From Anaerolineae bacterium (GTDB taxonomy: Bacteria; Chloroflexota; Anaerolineae; Promineifilales; Promineifilaceae), in the NCBI GenBank assembly GCA_023382655.1, contig JAHDWK010000006.1, forward strand, positions 186,001 through 250,000: a stretch of 64,000 nucleotides of DNA. Reading direction: 5' to 3'. The notes beneath the pieces are model-generated. The model saw only the letters and a list, made by a program, of their open reading frames with translations. It was not told where the DNA came from and did no database searches. A program made the translations under genes and the position numbers. This document shows, in pieces, positions 43,070-52,470 of this stretch (positions within the stretch are counted from its first letter, which is position 1; each line of letters starts with the position of its first letter).

Positions 43070-44202
43070 ACCCTCACCAACGACCAGGCATCCAAAAACC
43101 AACCGTTATTGTTCAGCGCATATCGCCCGCGTACTGCCAGGCCCAGGCGCACTGTCTGCGTCTGGTTAATGGTGAAAGTATGAGTGAGCGTATTTTTCTG
43201 TCCAAAAGTCACCCCTGACCAACCCGTACCGCCGTCACCCACGATAAAGCGTACTTCACCGGATGCGGGATCAGACGGCCGTATCTTTTGCCCATTCACA
43301 TACTCCAAAACTAGATCCGGGAACACCCCGGCCGCCAGCCGGTAAGTACCTGGTGTTAACGTCACATCCTGATACAACCGAAAACTCACCGCCCCATTGC
43401 CTTTGAATGCTTTTACCGTCTGATTCCCGTCAAAAATAAACAAGTTTTGCTCATGGGGCGGCAATTGAGCAGCAGGCAGCACCCGCACCTCTGGCCGTAC
43501 CCACACATCCCAGGGTTGGCTGCCAAAGCCGGTTGGCCCTTCATCCCACGCAAACAGCCAGCCATTGGGGATTTGCAATTCCGGCAAGTTCCCCGGATGG
43601 TACCACCCGCCCTCAAAAGAGCCATTGTTGAACAGGTTGGCCCCTGTTGACGGGGGCGCGCCGGTTGGCGGTGGCCCGCTGGTAGGTGGTGGTGCAGGTG
43701 GATTGGTAGGAGCCACGGCCGTTGCCACCGGCGGCGTACTCCCATTGCTGCCGGGAATTGTCAACACCTGTCCTACATAAATCAAATTGGTATTGGTGAT
43801 ATGGTTGGCGGCAGCCAGCGTCTGTACCGTCACCCCAAAGCGCACGGCAATCCGGTACAGGGTATCTCCCGGTTGGACGACATAGGTAGAGCCTGTCGGC
43901 GGTGGCGAACCTGGTGGCGGCACGGTGGGATTAACCGGCGGCACGGCCGTTGCCGCTGGGGGTGGCGCTGACCCATTACCGGGAATCGTCAACACCTGCC
44001 CCACATAAATCAAATTGGCATTGGTAATGTTATTAGCCGTTTGCAAAGCCACTACCGAGGTGCCAAATCGAATGGCAATGCGGTACAAGGTATCCCCTGG
44101 CTGCACCACATATGTCGTCTGCGCCAGGGCGACGGCCGTGAACACAACCCAACACACCAATGCCATCAGGCCCATCATCACTGTCCAGCCCATTTTTTTC
44201 AT
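43063..44202 (-). CDS. secreted two-LysM protein with C-terminal beta domain
   Basis: 379 residues. A signal peptide (about 1-27, ending AVALAQ) is followed by LysM modules at about 30-75 and 108-152, both with [13 protein letters not shown](I/V)RFG and [13 protein letters not shown], separated by Pro-rich linkers. The C-terminal 190-residue domain starts [22 protein letters not shown] and looks like a carbohydrate-binding jelly roll. The two LysM units are nearly identical, suggesting recent duplication. The ATG at 44202 has AGGAGG upstream. The likely role is binding of peptidoglycan or an exopolysaccharide; no catalytic motif is seen. Confidence 0.88.
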   Translation of the reverse strand: MKKMGWTVMMGLMALVCWVVFTAVALAQTTYVVQPGDTLYRIAIRFGTSVVALQTANNITNANLIYVGQVLTIPGNGSAPPPAATAVPPVNPTVPPPGSPPPTGSTYVVQPGDTLYRIAVRFGVTVQTLAAANHITNTNLIYVGQVLTIPGSNGSTPPVATAVAPTNPPAPPPTSGPPPTGAPPSTGANLFNNGSFEGGWYHPGNLPELQIPNGWLFAWDEGPTGFGSQPWDVWVRPEVRVLPAAQLPPHEQNLFIFDGNQTVKAFKGNGAVSFRLYQDVTLTPGTYRLAAGVFPDLVLEYVNGQKIRPSDPASGEVRFIVGDGGTGWSGVTFGQKNTLTHTFTINQTQTVRLGLAVRGRYALNNNGWFLDAWSLVRVQ

Positions 44203-44320
44203 CACATGCCTCCTACAGATGTCACCAAAGCCAGCCGCCAGCAGCATACGCTCAAGTGTACCAATCGCCACACAATGAACCGTGAAGATAGAATAAAAAA
44301 ATAGGAGGATCGTAAGATAA

Positions 44321-45028
44321 ATGGACTATTTTATGCGACAATTCACACCGTCTGATTTATACTCCGGCAGTGGAATCAATAAGCAGGCAAACTTGATCAT
44401 GTCTCAAGCTGAACCAGATCGTTTCTGGCAAGATAGAATTCATCAATATATCTTGCAACACAACCTAACCGCCTTTGCCGAGTTATGCGAACTGGCTTTG
44501 CCCCATCTTGTCGTCTTTTTACGCCAGCGTTTTCCACAAAACGACAACCACCTGCACGAAGCCACCGCCATTGATTGCCTGATGCAGTATTACGGCCGGC
44601 CCACCCAATACAACCCGGAAAAACTTTCCCTCTTTTCCTACCTGCGTATGGCTGCCCGCAACGACATGCTTAATGCCCTGGCCAAAAACGGCCGGGACCA
44701 AACCCACCTGCACGATATTGAAGACCCCACCCTCAAACCCTACCTCACCGAGCCAAACACCTTTGCCCAAACCGATGAACTAGACCGTTGGTTAACCCAG
44801 CACACCCGGCTTTCACGCCAGCAGATATTACAGGCATTGGACGACGAATTGAGCAAAACAGATAAAAAACTCGTCACCATGATGTTCAACGGAGTACGTG
44901 ACAGCCGTCAATATGCCATCGCCATGGGGGTAACTCATCTCGATACCAGCCAGCAGCGCCAGGAAGTCAAACGTGCCAAAGATCGTCTGACCAAAAAGCT
45001 GCAACGTTTTGGCGCTCAATTGGACTAA
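44321..45028 (+). CDS. sigma-factor-like protein (ECF-type)
   Basis: 235 residues. The central part ([43 protein letters not shown]) follows the sigma region 2 pattern, and the C-terminus (about 160-232) could be a divergent region 4 with [20 protein letters not shown]. Similarity is weak. The following gene encodes a FecR-domain membrane protein, the classic partner of ECF sigma factors, which supports the call. AGGAGG lies 12 bases before the ATG at 44321; ATGs at 44333 and 44399 are alternatives. It may instead be a different DNA-binding regulator. Confidence 0.6.
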   Translation: MDYFMRQFTPSDLYSGSGINKQANLIMSQAEPDRFWQDRIHQYILQHNLTAFAELCELALPHLVVFLRQRFPQNDNHLHEATAIDCLMQYYGRPTQYNPEKLSLFSYLRMAARNDMLNALAKNGRDQTHLHDIEDPTLKPYLTEPNTFAQTDELDRWLTQHTRLSRQQILQALDDELSKTDKKLVTMMFNGVRDSRQYAIAMGVTHLDTSQQRQEVKRAKDRLTKKLQRFGAQLD

Positions 45029-45096
45029 AAACGGCTTCTTCGGAAAGTCCCCCTTCTTTTTTGTCGAACTTCCCCTCTTTTCTCGGAACTATAAAT

Positions 45097-46794
45097 ATGG
45101 ACACATTACTGCTCAAAATGGCGCAGCGCGCCAGTGAAGATAATTCTCTGATGGCTTCCCTCATCCAGGCCCATGCCCGGCAGCGTAAGCTCACCTGGGC
45201 ACAAGTTGCCGCCGAACTCACTGTAGATGAGGAGCAATTAGCCCGGCTGGCCCTCTGTCGCCGTCCCAATTCCCAGGCCGCAGCCGAAGAAATCCGGCAA
45301 ATGGCAGCCTACGTAGACATGAGCAGTACCGAGTTGGCTACCTTCATTGGCCGCTACCCCACTATACAGACGGTAACACGGCCGTTACCGCCACAACCAC
45401 GTCCACAACGCGCCTCATTCGCCTGGCCCTCTTTCAAGTGGGAGATTAACCATATGTTCAAACGTCGCACCATCGCTTTTGCCCTGGCCGCCGTCGCCTT
45501 CATGGTTTTTGCCGCTTTTGCCTTTGCCCAACCCTCCGGTTCTGAAGCCACACTGGTCGTCTCGGCCGGGCAGGCCACCGTGCAGCAGGGCGAAACCATG
45601 TTCCTGATTGTCCCTCGTCAGACCAAAACCACTGTGGCTGCGGGCAGTATCCTCACCGTCAACCAGGGAGACCACGTTACCGTTCCCGCCGGTTCCGCTG
45701 CCCAACTCAGCCTATATGATGGCAGCGTGGTGGAAATTGCCGGTGGCAGCACATTGCAAATTTCCGAACTGGTAACTAACGATAAAACATATCGCGTGCA
45801 GCTCTCACTGGCCGCTGGCCGCACTCTCAGCCGCGTGGTGAAATTGCTGGGCGCCGATGACAGATTTGAGATACGCACCCCATCTTCCACCGCCTCTGTG
45901 CGCGGCACGATCTTTACCGTTGCCGCCCTTTCCAACACGGAATCCTATATTGCGGTAGATGAAGGCATTGTCCGCGTCACTATGGGTGGCGCTTTTATTG
46001 ACGTTCGACCGGGAGAGGCAGTAATGGCGGTTGTGGGTCAACCCCTGACTATCATGAACACAGACGAAGCACCAGGCAGTTCCAACGGTGCGCCCGCTGC
46101 TGCGCCTGATCTGCAAACACCGGCACAGCCTGGACACACACCCACGCCTGCCGCCTCCACGGTACCGCGACTCTCCGTAACTGCTACGTTGACGCCATCC
46201 GTCACCGCCACCGGCATCCCCTCAGGAACCATGACACCGGCGCCCACCGTCACGGCCACAGTACCTGGCCCGACTCTCACCCCGGCCCCTGGCAACTGCA
46301 CCGGCGCTGAACCACAGCCTACCGGCCTCACCCTGGCGCAGACTCATGGCGTCACCTATGAAGAGATCATGGGCTGGTTCTGTGCCGGCTTTGGCTTCGG
46401 TACAATTGACCTGGCTTATTCCTTGAGCCAGGAGACAGACACCAACGTGGCCGTTATTTTCACCATGAATGCCAACGGCATGGGCTGGGGCCAGATTCGC
46501 GATCAGTTGCTAGGCAACCCTGGCGGTAACAGCGGCAACCCTGGCGGCAACAGCGGCAACCCTGGCGGCAACAGCGGCAATCCCGGTGGCAACAGCGGCA
46601 GCCCTGGCGATAACAGCGGCAATCCCGGTGATAACGGGAACAATGGTAACAACGGCAACGGTGGTCAGCCTACCCCTGAACCACCTCCCCCACCCCCCCC
46701 TCCTCCTGAAAACCCGCCCGGTAACGATGGCGGCAATAATGGAAATAACGGTAATGGAAACAATGGAAACAATGGTAATGGTGGCAACAAGTAA
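45097..46794 (+). CDS. FecR-domain membrane protein with Gly/Asn/Pro repeats
   Basis: 565 residues from ATG 45097. A cytoplasmic helical part (about 1-115) is followed by a membrane helix (about 123-145) and a FecR-type beta domain (about 150-310) with STASVRGTIFTVAA and the closing VRPGEAVMAV. Then come a Thr/Pro linker, a short helical domain (about 405-470, GVTYEEIMGWFCAGFGFGTIDLA) and a C-terminal tail of NPGGNSG repeats and NNGN runs. Its placement after a sigma-like gene suggests an anti-sigma or signal-receiving role. A second ATG at 45454 with GGGAG 9 bases upstream would produce a form starting with a signal peptide. Confidence 0.82.
   Translation: MDTLLLKMAQRASEDNSLMASLIQAHARQRKLTWAQVAAELTVDEEQLARLALCRRPNSQAAAEEIRQMAAYVDMSSTELATFIGRYPTIQTVTRPLPPQPRPQRASFAWPSFKWEINHMFKRRTIAFALAAVAFMVFAAFAFAQPSGSEATLVVSAGQATVQQGETMFLIVPRQTKTTVAAGSILTVNQGDHVTVPAGSAAQLSLYDGSVVEIAGGSTLQISELVTNDKTYRVQLSLAAGRTLSRVVKLLGADDRFEIRTPSSTASVRGTIFTVAALSNTESYIAVDEGIVRVTMGGAFIDVRPGEAVMAVVGQPLTIMNTDEAPGSSNGAPAAAPDLQTPAQPGHTPTPAASTVPRLSVTATLTPSVTATGIPSGTMTPAPTVTATVPGPTLTPAPGNCTGAEPQPTGLTLAQTHGVTYEEIMGWFCAGFGFGTIDLAYSLSQETDTNVAVIFTMNANGMGWGQIRDQLLGNPGGNSGNPGGNSGNPGGNSGNPGGNSGSPGDNSGNPGDNGNNGNNGNGGQPTPEPPPPPPPPPENPPGNDGGNNGNNGNGNNGNNGNGGNK
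46517..46640 (+). repeat. 21-base tandem repeats coding NPGGNSG
   Basis: Six near-identical units of 21 bases (AACCCTGGCGGTAACAGCGGC and variants) encode the Gly/Asn/Pro tail of the FecR protein. Such repeats vary in number by slippage. Confidence 0.85.
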
Positions 46795-46861
46795 ATTGAT
46801 CAGGAGATGATGCGGGTGTAACTTGTCGTTTACACACGGATAAGCGTTGTATTGGAATTAA

Positions 46862-46898
46862 AAAACTCCACTGCTGTATGCCAGCAGTGGAGTTTTTT
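46862..46898. terminator. bidirectional Rho-independent terminator
   Basis: AAAACTCCACTGCTG, loop TATGC, CAGCAGTGGAGTTTTTTT. It serves the FecR gene (+) and the histidine kinase gene (-). Confidence 0.92.
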
Positions 46899-46913
46899 TG
46901 TGAAACTGCGCGG

Positions 46914-48299
46914 CTAAACGGGCAGTGTAATGATAAAAGTTGTGCCCTGGCCCAGGGCGGACACGGCCGTGACCTCTCCCCCATGTGCCACCACAATCGC
47001 CCTGGCAATCGCCAGCCCCAACCCTGACGAACCGTCTGGGGCGCGCTGCCGTGCCTTATCGGCCCGGTAAAAGCGATTGAAAATATAGGGCAGTTCCTCG
47101 GCCGGAATCCCCACACCTGTATCGCTGATCTGCAACTGGACGGTCTCGTTCACGGCCGTCGCCGGCGACAAGGTCGTAGCCGACGGCACGGCCGTTGCTG
47201 CCAACACAATTTCTCCCACATCCGTGTAACGCAGTGCATTGGCCACCAGATTATTCAACACCTGCGTCATCCGCTCCGCATCCACATTGACCGATGGCAG
47301 ATTGTCTGGCGCATCAATGCGCAGCGTGACACCTTTAATTTCCGCCTGCATCACATAGGCCAAACCAGTGCGTTCCAACAAAGCACGCGGGTCTACCGGC
47401 CGACGGCGCAGCGGCAGCTCCCCCGCATCCGCCAGCGACAGGGTACGCAAATCTTCCACCAGATGTTGCAGGTGAATGACCTCCTCGTGCATGATGGCAT
47501 ACAGGTCGGGCGAACCGTCCAGCGAACCAACGCGCAGTCCCTCTGTGTAGCCACGCAGCACGGAGAGCGGAGTGCGCAAATCATGGGCAATATCGGCTGT
47601 CATCTGTTTGCGCTGCTGGCTGGCCTGGGCCAGATCACAGCTCATCTGGTTAAAAGATTCGGCCAGTTCACCAATTTCATCCTGTGAATGCACCTCTACC
47701 TGCTGCCCCAGATTCCCGGCGGCCATGGCATGGGTCGCGGCCGTTAAGGCCCGAATCGGCTTTGTCAACGTCCGCGCCAGAAACAGTCCCAATACCAACG
47801 CAATCAACCCGGCAATGATCGCACTGGTGATAGTTGCCACGGTGACATTGCTCAGGAACACCTCCTCCGGAGAAACCCGTTCGGGTGGTGCGTTCGGCCC
47901 GATGTACGGTGTTTCGGCGCGCAGCAAAACCGTGCCCACCGTTTCCCCGCTCACTTCAATGGGCAGGCCTTTATTCAGATCATTGTAGGGATAGGCACGG
48001 CCGTCATTCTCCCGCCCCAGGCCAAAAACCACGATATCGGCCTGGTCTACTACCACCACCCGCCCGATCAGCCCGCGCCAGGCAGGATTGCTTTCCAGGC
48101 CTTCATAAAAATTGTCCCACCCCCCATTCTGCTCATAAAAATCGGCCAGCGTGGCCGCAACTTCCTGGTGGCTCTGGTTCTCGATAAAACGGCCGAACTC
48201 CTGCCGGGTACGCAGCCCAATTACCAGCGCCACCAGCACCGCGCCGCAGACGCCAACAAAAACGAAAGCCAGGGTGAGTTTGAAGACTAAAGAACGCAT
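46914..48299 (-). CDS. HAMP-containing sensor histidine kinase
   Basis: 461-residue membrane sensor. Helices at about 8-30 and 152-176 flank an extracytoplasmic sensor of about 120 residues; a HAMP domain follows (about 172-225). The phospho-acceptor is His239 in TADIAHDLRTPLSVLRGY. The ATPase domain has NLVANALRYT, DTGVGIPAEELPYIFNRFYR and GSSGLGLAIARAIV. It pairs with the response regulator immediately upstream; the 44-base gap between them is occupied by the 33-base nested palindrome. The signal is unknown. Confidence 0.95.
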   Translation of the reverse strand: MRSLVFKLTLAFVFVGVCGAVLVALVIGLRTRQEFGRFIENQSHQEVAATLADFYEQNGGWDNFYEGLESNPAWRGLIGRVVVVDQADIVVFGLGRENDGRAYPYNDLNKGLPIEVSGETVGTVLLRAETPYIGPNAPPERVSPEEVFLSNVTVATITSAIIAGLIALVLGLFLARTLTKPIRALTAATHAMAAGNLGQQVEVHSQDEIGELAESFNQMSCDLAQASQQRKQMTADIAHDLRTPLSVLRGYTEGLRVGSLDGSPDLYAIMHEEVIHLQHLVEDLRTLSLADAGELPLRRRPVDPRALLERTGLAYVMQAEIKGVTLRIDAPDNLPSVNVDAERMTQVLNNLVANALRYTDVGEIVLAATAVPSATTLSPATAVNETVQLQISDTGVGIPAEELPYIFNRFYRADKARQRAPDGSSGLGLAIARAIVVAHGGEVTAVSALGQGTTFIITLPV

Positions 48300-48312
48300 A
48301 TTCTGACCAGAC

Positions 48313-48345
48313 AGACCTGACAGGTCTCAGAGACCTGTCAGGTCT
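48313..48345. repeat. nested 33-base palindrome, AGACCTGACAGGTCT family
   Basis: AGACCTGACAGGTCT, CAG, AGACCTGTCAGGTCT. The arms are identical to those at 6002-6034; the last two bases form part of the response regulator stop codon. It lies between the two genes of a two-component operon. Confidence 0.92.
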
Positions 48346-49027
48346 ACTCGTTAGCAAACCGATACCCCATGCCATACACCGTCTGTACATATTGGGGATT
48401 GCCAGGGTCGGCTTCAATTTTGGCGCGTAAATTACGCACATGCACGTCAATGGTGCGCTCATACCCTTCATAAGCATCGCCGCTGGTGCGTTCCAGCAAA
48501 TCCAGCCGGGAAAAGGCGCGCCCCGGTGAAGCCATCAGCGCCGCCAAAATCTCAAACTCCGAGGGGGTCAGGTCTACCTGTTTGCCGCGCACCTGCACCA
48601 CGCGCCCGGCGCGGTCCAGCACAATATCGGCCACGCGCAGAATATCTGAAGCAGCATCTTGTTTGCTCATTCGGCGCAGCACGGCGCGCACACGGGCAAT
48701 CAGTTCGCTGACGCCAAAGGGCTTGGTGACGTAATCATCCGCGCCCAATTCCAGGCCGATCACCTTGTCCGTTTCCTCGATTTTGGCGGTGAGCATGATG
48801 ACGGGAGTTTCTGCCTCTTTGCGGTAGGCGCGCATGAAATCGTAGCCGCCCAGTTCGGGCATCATCAAGTCCAGGATAATCAGGTCGGGTTTTTCGTAGC
48901 GGGCGATGTAGAGGGCTTCACGGCCGTTGCCCGCCTCCACCACGCGATACCCTTCCTTCTCCAGATAGACCCGCAGCATATCCCGCAATCTGATCTCGTC
49001 GTCTACCACCAATATCGTTTGGGCCAT
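48344..49027 (-). CDS. OmpR-family response regulator
   Basis: 227 residues. The receiver domain has ILVVDDE, the phospho-acceptor Asp in LIILDLMMPELGGYD, Thr in MLTAK and Lys in VTKPFG. The winged helix has VDLTPSEFEILAALMASPG and TIDVHVRNLRAKIEADP...GMGYRF. The ATG at 49027 is chosen from the family start (MAQTILVVDDE); GTGAGG lies upstream. It is cotranscribed with the histidine kinase downstream. Confidence 0.95.
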   Translation of the reverse strand: MAQTILVVDDEIRLRDMLRVYLEKEGYRVVEAGNGREALYIARYEKPDLIILDLMMPELGGYDFMRAYRKEAETPVIMLTAKIEETDKVIGLELGADDYVTKPFGVSELIARVRAVLRRMSKQDAASDILRVADIVLDRAGRVVQVRGKQVDLTPSEFEILAALMASPGRAFSRLDLLERTSGDAYEGYERTIDVHVRNLRAKIEADPGNPQYVQTVYGMGYRFANE

Positions 49028-49050
49028 TCCAAGCCTCACTCGTTCGTGCC

Positions 49051-49083
49051 AGACATCCGATTTTTTGAAAAAATCGGATGTCT
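49051..49083. repeat. 33-base palindrome AGACATCCGATTTTTT
   Basis: AGACATCCGATTTTTT, G, AAAAAATCGGATGTCT: a perfect 16-bp inverted repeat with A/T centre, between the dioxygenase-like gene and the response regulator gene. No U run follows on either strand. Confidence 0.85.
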
Positions 49084-49088
49084 TCTGC

Positions 49089-49904
49089 CTACCCAGACAA
49101 ATCCAGCCCTATATCAAAAGTTGCCGCGTAGCCATTGCCATCGGGCACGGCCGTTAGCAGCAGTTCTGGACTGTAAATACGGTCGTTGGCGTTTAGTGTG
49201 TTCCGGTAGCCTTTGCTGGCATATGGTTGCTGGGTGTGAATCTGGTCGCTGAGCGCCTCATCAAAGAACAGTTGTGACGTAAAATCGTACCCTTGCGCCG
49301 AATCGGGGTCGGTGCGGATTTTGAAGTGAATGTGAACGGTGCGTCCGGGGTACCAGCCCGGATAGATGGTGACAAATTTCGCCACACCATTCGCATCCGT
49401 CAGCTGATACCCACGCAAAAATTGTTGCCCGCTGGTATCAAATGTGCGGTCAGTCACACCGGAATAGACGCCCAAGGCATCACAGTGCCACACATCCACC
49501 AGCGCCCCCGGCAGCGGCGTGCAGCCATTGTTGATCTGCGACACATTGAAGATGAGCGTCAACAACACCCCTTCTTTCACCACGCCAGTGGCCGGATCAG
49601 AGCGAATGTCGGATCGCTCCAGTCCTGTGTCTACAAAATAAGGCCCTTCGGTTAATTCGGGACGCACCACGCAGGTGGGCACGGCCGTACTCGAAACCAA
49701 CGTCGCTAATGGGGTGTCAATCACAGGGGCGATGGGTGTGGCGGCTGCTGTTGTGGGCACGGCCGTTGCCGCATTGGTCGGCACGACCATCGTCTGCTCC
49801 GGCCCACACCCCACCAGCAGCGCTGCACTCGCCGCGCCCAACAATTTCAACACTTCTCGCCGGCTCAAAATGCGCCCCACCGGTTCATCATCGTTATCAC
49901 TCAT
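49089..49904 (-). CDS. intradiol ring-cleavage dioxygenase-like lipoprotein
   Basis: 271 residues. The N-terminus combines a twin-arginine-type motif (SRREVLKLLG) with a lipobox (LLVGC, Cys33), so it is exported and membrane-attached. After a Thr/Ala-rich linker the intradiol dioxygenase core follows (TEGPYFVD, GALVDVWHCDALGVYSGV, YPGWYPGRTVHIHFKI). The Fe(III) ligands are likely Tyr147, Tyr185, His191 and His193. Such extracellular family members act on catechols or have unknown substrates. The ATG at 49904 has AAGGA upstream. Confidence 0.88.
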   Translation of the reverse strand: MSDNDDEPVGRILSRREVLKLLGAASAALLVGCGPEQTMVVPTNAATAVPTTAAATPIAPVIDTPLATLVSSTAVPTCVVRPELTEGPYFVDTGLERSDIRSDPATGVVKEGVLLTLIFNVSQINNGCTPLPGALVDVWHCDALGVYSGVTDRTFDTSGQQFLRGYQLTDANGVAKFVTIYPGWYPGRTVHIHFKIRTDPDSAQGYDFTSQLFFDEALSDQIHTQQPYASKGYRNTLNANDRIYSPELLLTAVPDGNGYAATFDIGLDLSG

Positions 49905-49927
49905 CACGTTTAATCCTTCAAACATAA

Positions 49928-49984
49928 TCAAAGATTACGCAGATTTCGCAGAAAATAAATCGGTGGAATCTGCGTAATCTTTGA
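49928..49984. repeat. AAGATTACGCAGATT inverted repeat
   Basis: TCAAAGATTACGCAGATT pairs with AATCTGCGTAATCTTTGA over a 21-base centre. The word CAGATTACGCAGA reappears at 51004-51062. Confidence 0.85.
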
Positions 49985-49987
49985 TTT

Positions 49988-50983
49988 TCATTCTTCCAGA
50001 CCTAACCACTCATCTACCGACTGCGCCAGGTCTAATTCGGCCGCGTCCGGCAAATCACCAAATATCTCCACCAGCTGCGTTTGCAGCGCGGCCACATCAC
50101 CGCCATTGGCCTCGACGATGGCCGCCATTGTCTGGCCTTCCGTCAGTTGCGCCTGCAATTCATCCACCGTGAGATTAGCGGCTTCGGCAACGGCCGTCAA
50201 CGCCGCCTCCATCACACCCCGCTGCACCTCCATCTCTGAAACGATGCCCAGCTTATCTTCCAGCAGCCGCACCACCACACCGCTGAACATCCGCTCCTGG
50301 AAACCACCACCGCCATTTTGGGCAAATTCCGCCTGACGGGTGGCGATGTCCTCTTCGCTCAATTCTGCCCCGCCAGGGCCGCCGCCAGGAAAGCCGCCAG
50401 GCACACCACCACCAGGCCCGCCGCCCGGAAAACCACCACCGGGCAGACCACCGTCCGGCGGCCTACCGGCAAATCCGCCACCGCCAACGGCCGTGTCGCC
50501 AGCCTCACCGGCTGCGCCCAATCCACCCTGCCCACCGGGGCCAAAACCGAGTTCGCCGTTTTGCATCATCGTCGTGACGCCTTCATTGGTCAGTTGCAAC
50601 TCAGCAATAGCCGCAATTTGGGCAGGGGTCATCGTCCGTTCAATCTGGTTCACCACCGCCTGCAATTCGGCCTCGGCCGTCGTGTCGCTCTGACCCAATG
50701 CCTGGTATGCCTGCCACAGCGGCAGCAGTTCCGCCGCCAGCGTTTCGTCTACGGCCAGGTCGCTCTCTTCCAACTGCACCGTGCCAATGGCTAACTGTCC
50801 CACCACCGAGAGCGCGTCTTCATAACCGGCCGTCAGGGTGGTCACGGCCGTGTCACTTTCCACCTGGGCGACTGTCTGGTTCACGGCCGTGTCATCTCCA
50901 TTTTCCAACGCCGCACTCTGCCCGCCACAAGCCGCCAGCGCCAACATCAAAACCAAAATCAAACCAATCATCATTTCTTTCAT
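49988..50983 (-). CDS. lipoprotein with Gly/Pro-rich centre
   Basis: 331 residues, not recognised. A lipoprotein signal (MLALAACGG, Cys at about 19) leads to a helical region (about 35-140) with DETLAAELLPLWQAYQALG and TPAQIAAIAELQLT. A Gly/Pro-rich centre (GGGFPGGGPGG-type, about 145-215) and a second helical region (about 225-331) follow. It lies directly downstream of a MacAB-type exporter and may be its partner or cargo; the helical parts vaguely recall Spy/CpxP-like metal or stress proteins. That is speculation. Confidence 0.65.
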   Translation of the reverse strand: MKEMMIGLILVLMLALAACGGQSAALENGDDTAVNQTVAQVESDTAVTTLTAGYEDALSVVGQLAIGTVQLEESDLAVDETLAAELLPLWQAYQALGQSDTTAEAELQAVVNQIERTMTPAQIAAIAELQLTNEGVTTMMQNGELGFGPGGQGGLGAAGEAGDTAVGGGGFAGRPPDGGLPGGGFPGGGPGGGVPGGFPGGGPGGAELSEEDIATRQAEFAQNGGGGFQERMFSGVVVRLLEDKLGIVSEMEVQRGVMEAALTAVAEAANLTVDELQAQLTEGQTMAAIVEANGGDVAALQTQLVEIFGDLPDAAELDLAQSVDEWLGLEE

Positions 50984-51003
50984 CGTTCTATTCCTTCAAA
51001 ACA

Positions 51004-51062
51004 TCCACAGATTACACAGATTACGCAGATTTTTTATCTGCGTAATCTGTGTAATCTGTGGA
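51004..51062. repeat. long hairpin of CAGATTAC words
   Basis: TCCACAGATTACACAGATTACGCAGA pairs along its full 26 bases with its complement at 51037-51062, across TTTTTTA. It is a perfect, long inverted repeat between the lipoprotein and the permease gene. Confidence 0.9.
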
Positions 51063-51071
51063 CAAACCTCT

Positions 51072-52376
51072 TTACTCATGCCGCAGCGCCTCGATGGGAT
51101 CGAGCTGCGCCGCCTTATTTGCCGGGAAAAAGCCAAAAAAGATACCCACCACCGCTGCCGAACCAAACGCCAGAGCAATCGAACCAGGCACAATCACCGT
51201 GCGCATATCGCTGGACGCGCCAAACAGATAGGCGCCACCGACACCCGCCACCACGCCAATCAGCCCACCCACCAGACTGAGCATCAACGCCTCCGTCAGG
51301 AATTGCAGGCGAATATCATTGGGTGTGGCCCCCACCGATTGGCGAATGCCAATCTCACGGGTGCGTTCCGTCACGCTCACCAGCATAATGTTCATAATGC
51401 CAATGCCGCCCACCAGCAAAGACACGCCAGCCACCCAGGCCAGCAAATTGCGGAACGCTTCCGTCGTCGCCCCCTGCGTATCAATAATGTCCTGCTGCGT
51501 CTGCATGGTGAAAGGCAGTTCATCCACCGTCACCTCTTTAGCCAGCGCCAGCTTCAGTTGGATTTGCTCGATCACCTTCTCCATATCCACCCCCTCTTCA
51601 ATCTGGGCGTAAATGATACGCACCCGATCCCCGGCAAACTGGCGGAACTGCGTGGGCACAAATTTGTCAAAAACCAGGGTAATGGGGGTGTAAAGCTGAG
51701 CGTCGAAGTCGGTATTGCCCACCACCCCTTTGGGCGCGGCTACGCCAATCACCGTCAGTTTGGTATCACCCACCGTCACCGATTGGCCGATGGGGTTCTC
51801 TTCGCCAAACAGGTTTTCGGCCAGCGCAGCCCCCAGCACGGCCACTTTGGCTTTGCGCTCCACTTCCGTCTCGTTGAAAAAACGGCCGTCCGCTATCTCC
51901 ACCGCTCGCACCGACGGAAAATCAATGGTTGTGCCCATCAATAGCACTTCTTCCAACGTCACGTCACCCGCCTTCACCGTCACCGGGCTGGTCTGGTCTA
52001 CCACCGTACCCACTATGCCAGGCACACTTTCCACTACGGCCGTGTCATCAAACACCAACTGCGGTGTATTCCCACCTGCCTCGCCGGGCCGTCCCATGCC
52101 AAAACCGGCCTGAATAAACACCAGGTTGGCCCCCAACCCTTCGATCTGCTCGGCAATAGTCGCTTCTGTACCCGCACTGATGGCGATCATGATGATGACG
52201 GCCGCCACGCCAATGATCACGCCCAACATCGTCAGCAGCGAGCGAATCTTATTACGCACCACCCCTTCCCAGGCAATCCGCCCAATCTCCACCGGACTGA
52301 TAATGCCGGGCACGGCCGTACCCGGCGCACTCTCCACAGGTATGGGAGTAGTTAATGTTTCTTGTATCGTTGTCAT
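51072..52376 (-). CDS. MacB-like ABC transporter permease
   Basis: 434-residue membrane protein with the MacB/FtsX-type topology: one helix near residue 45-70, a large extracytoplasmic domain (about 75-300), then three helices (about 310-420). Landmarks are NKIRSLLTMLGVIIGVAAVI, the SVTERTREIGIRQSVGA segment and the C-terminal FFGFFPANKAAQLDPIEALRHE. The ATPase is encoded separately upstream, so this is the split form. It should act by mechanotransmission, exporting peptides, lipoproteins or drugs with the adaptor at 53227-54795. Confidence 0.93.
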   Translation of the reverse strand: MTTIQETLTTPIPVESAPGTAVPGIISPVEIGRIAWEGVVRNKIRSLLTMLGVIIGVAAVIIMIAISAGTEATIAEQIEGLGANLVFIQAGFGMGRPGEAGGNTPQLVFDDTAVVESVPGIVGTVVDQTSPVTVKAGDVTLEEVLLMGTTIDFPSVRAVEIADGRFFNETEVERKAKVAVLGAALAENLFGEENPIGQSVTVGDTKLTVIGVAAPKGVVGNTDFDAQLYTPITLVFDKFVPTQFRQFAGDRVRIIYAQIEEGVDMEKVIEQIQLKLALAKEVTVDELPFTMQTQQDIIDTQGATTEAFRNLLAWVAGVSLLVGGIGIMNIMLVSVTERTREIGIRQSVGATPNDIRLQFLTEALMLSLVGGLIGVVAGVGGAYLFGASSDMRTVIVPGSIALAFGSAAVVGIFFGFFPANKAAQLDPIEALRHE

Positions 52377-52392
52377 TGTTCCCTCTTTTTTT

Positions 52393-52470
52393 CGTAACCC
52401 GTAATCCGTATTCCGTAATCCGATTACGATTCACGGATTACGGCTCACGCATTACGGTTCACCGCTCACG
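52393..52470. repeat. CGTAATCCG-family inverted repeat
   Basis: CGTAACCCGTAATCCGTATTCCGTAATCCG is followed by CGATTCACGGATTACGG and GCATTACGG words. Same family as 23089-23155. Confidence 0.78.

Noticed and set aside
50838-51944. 368-codon + frame over the permease gene
   Set aside because: Antisense shadow, starting within the lipoprotein gene and running through a spacer hairpin.
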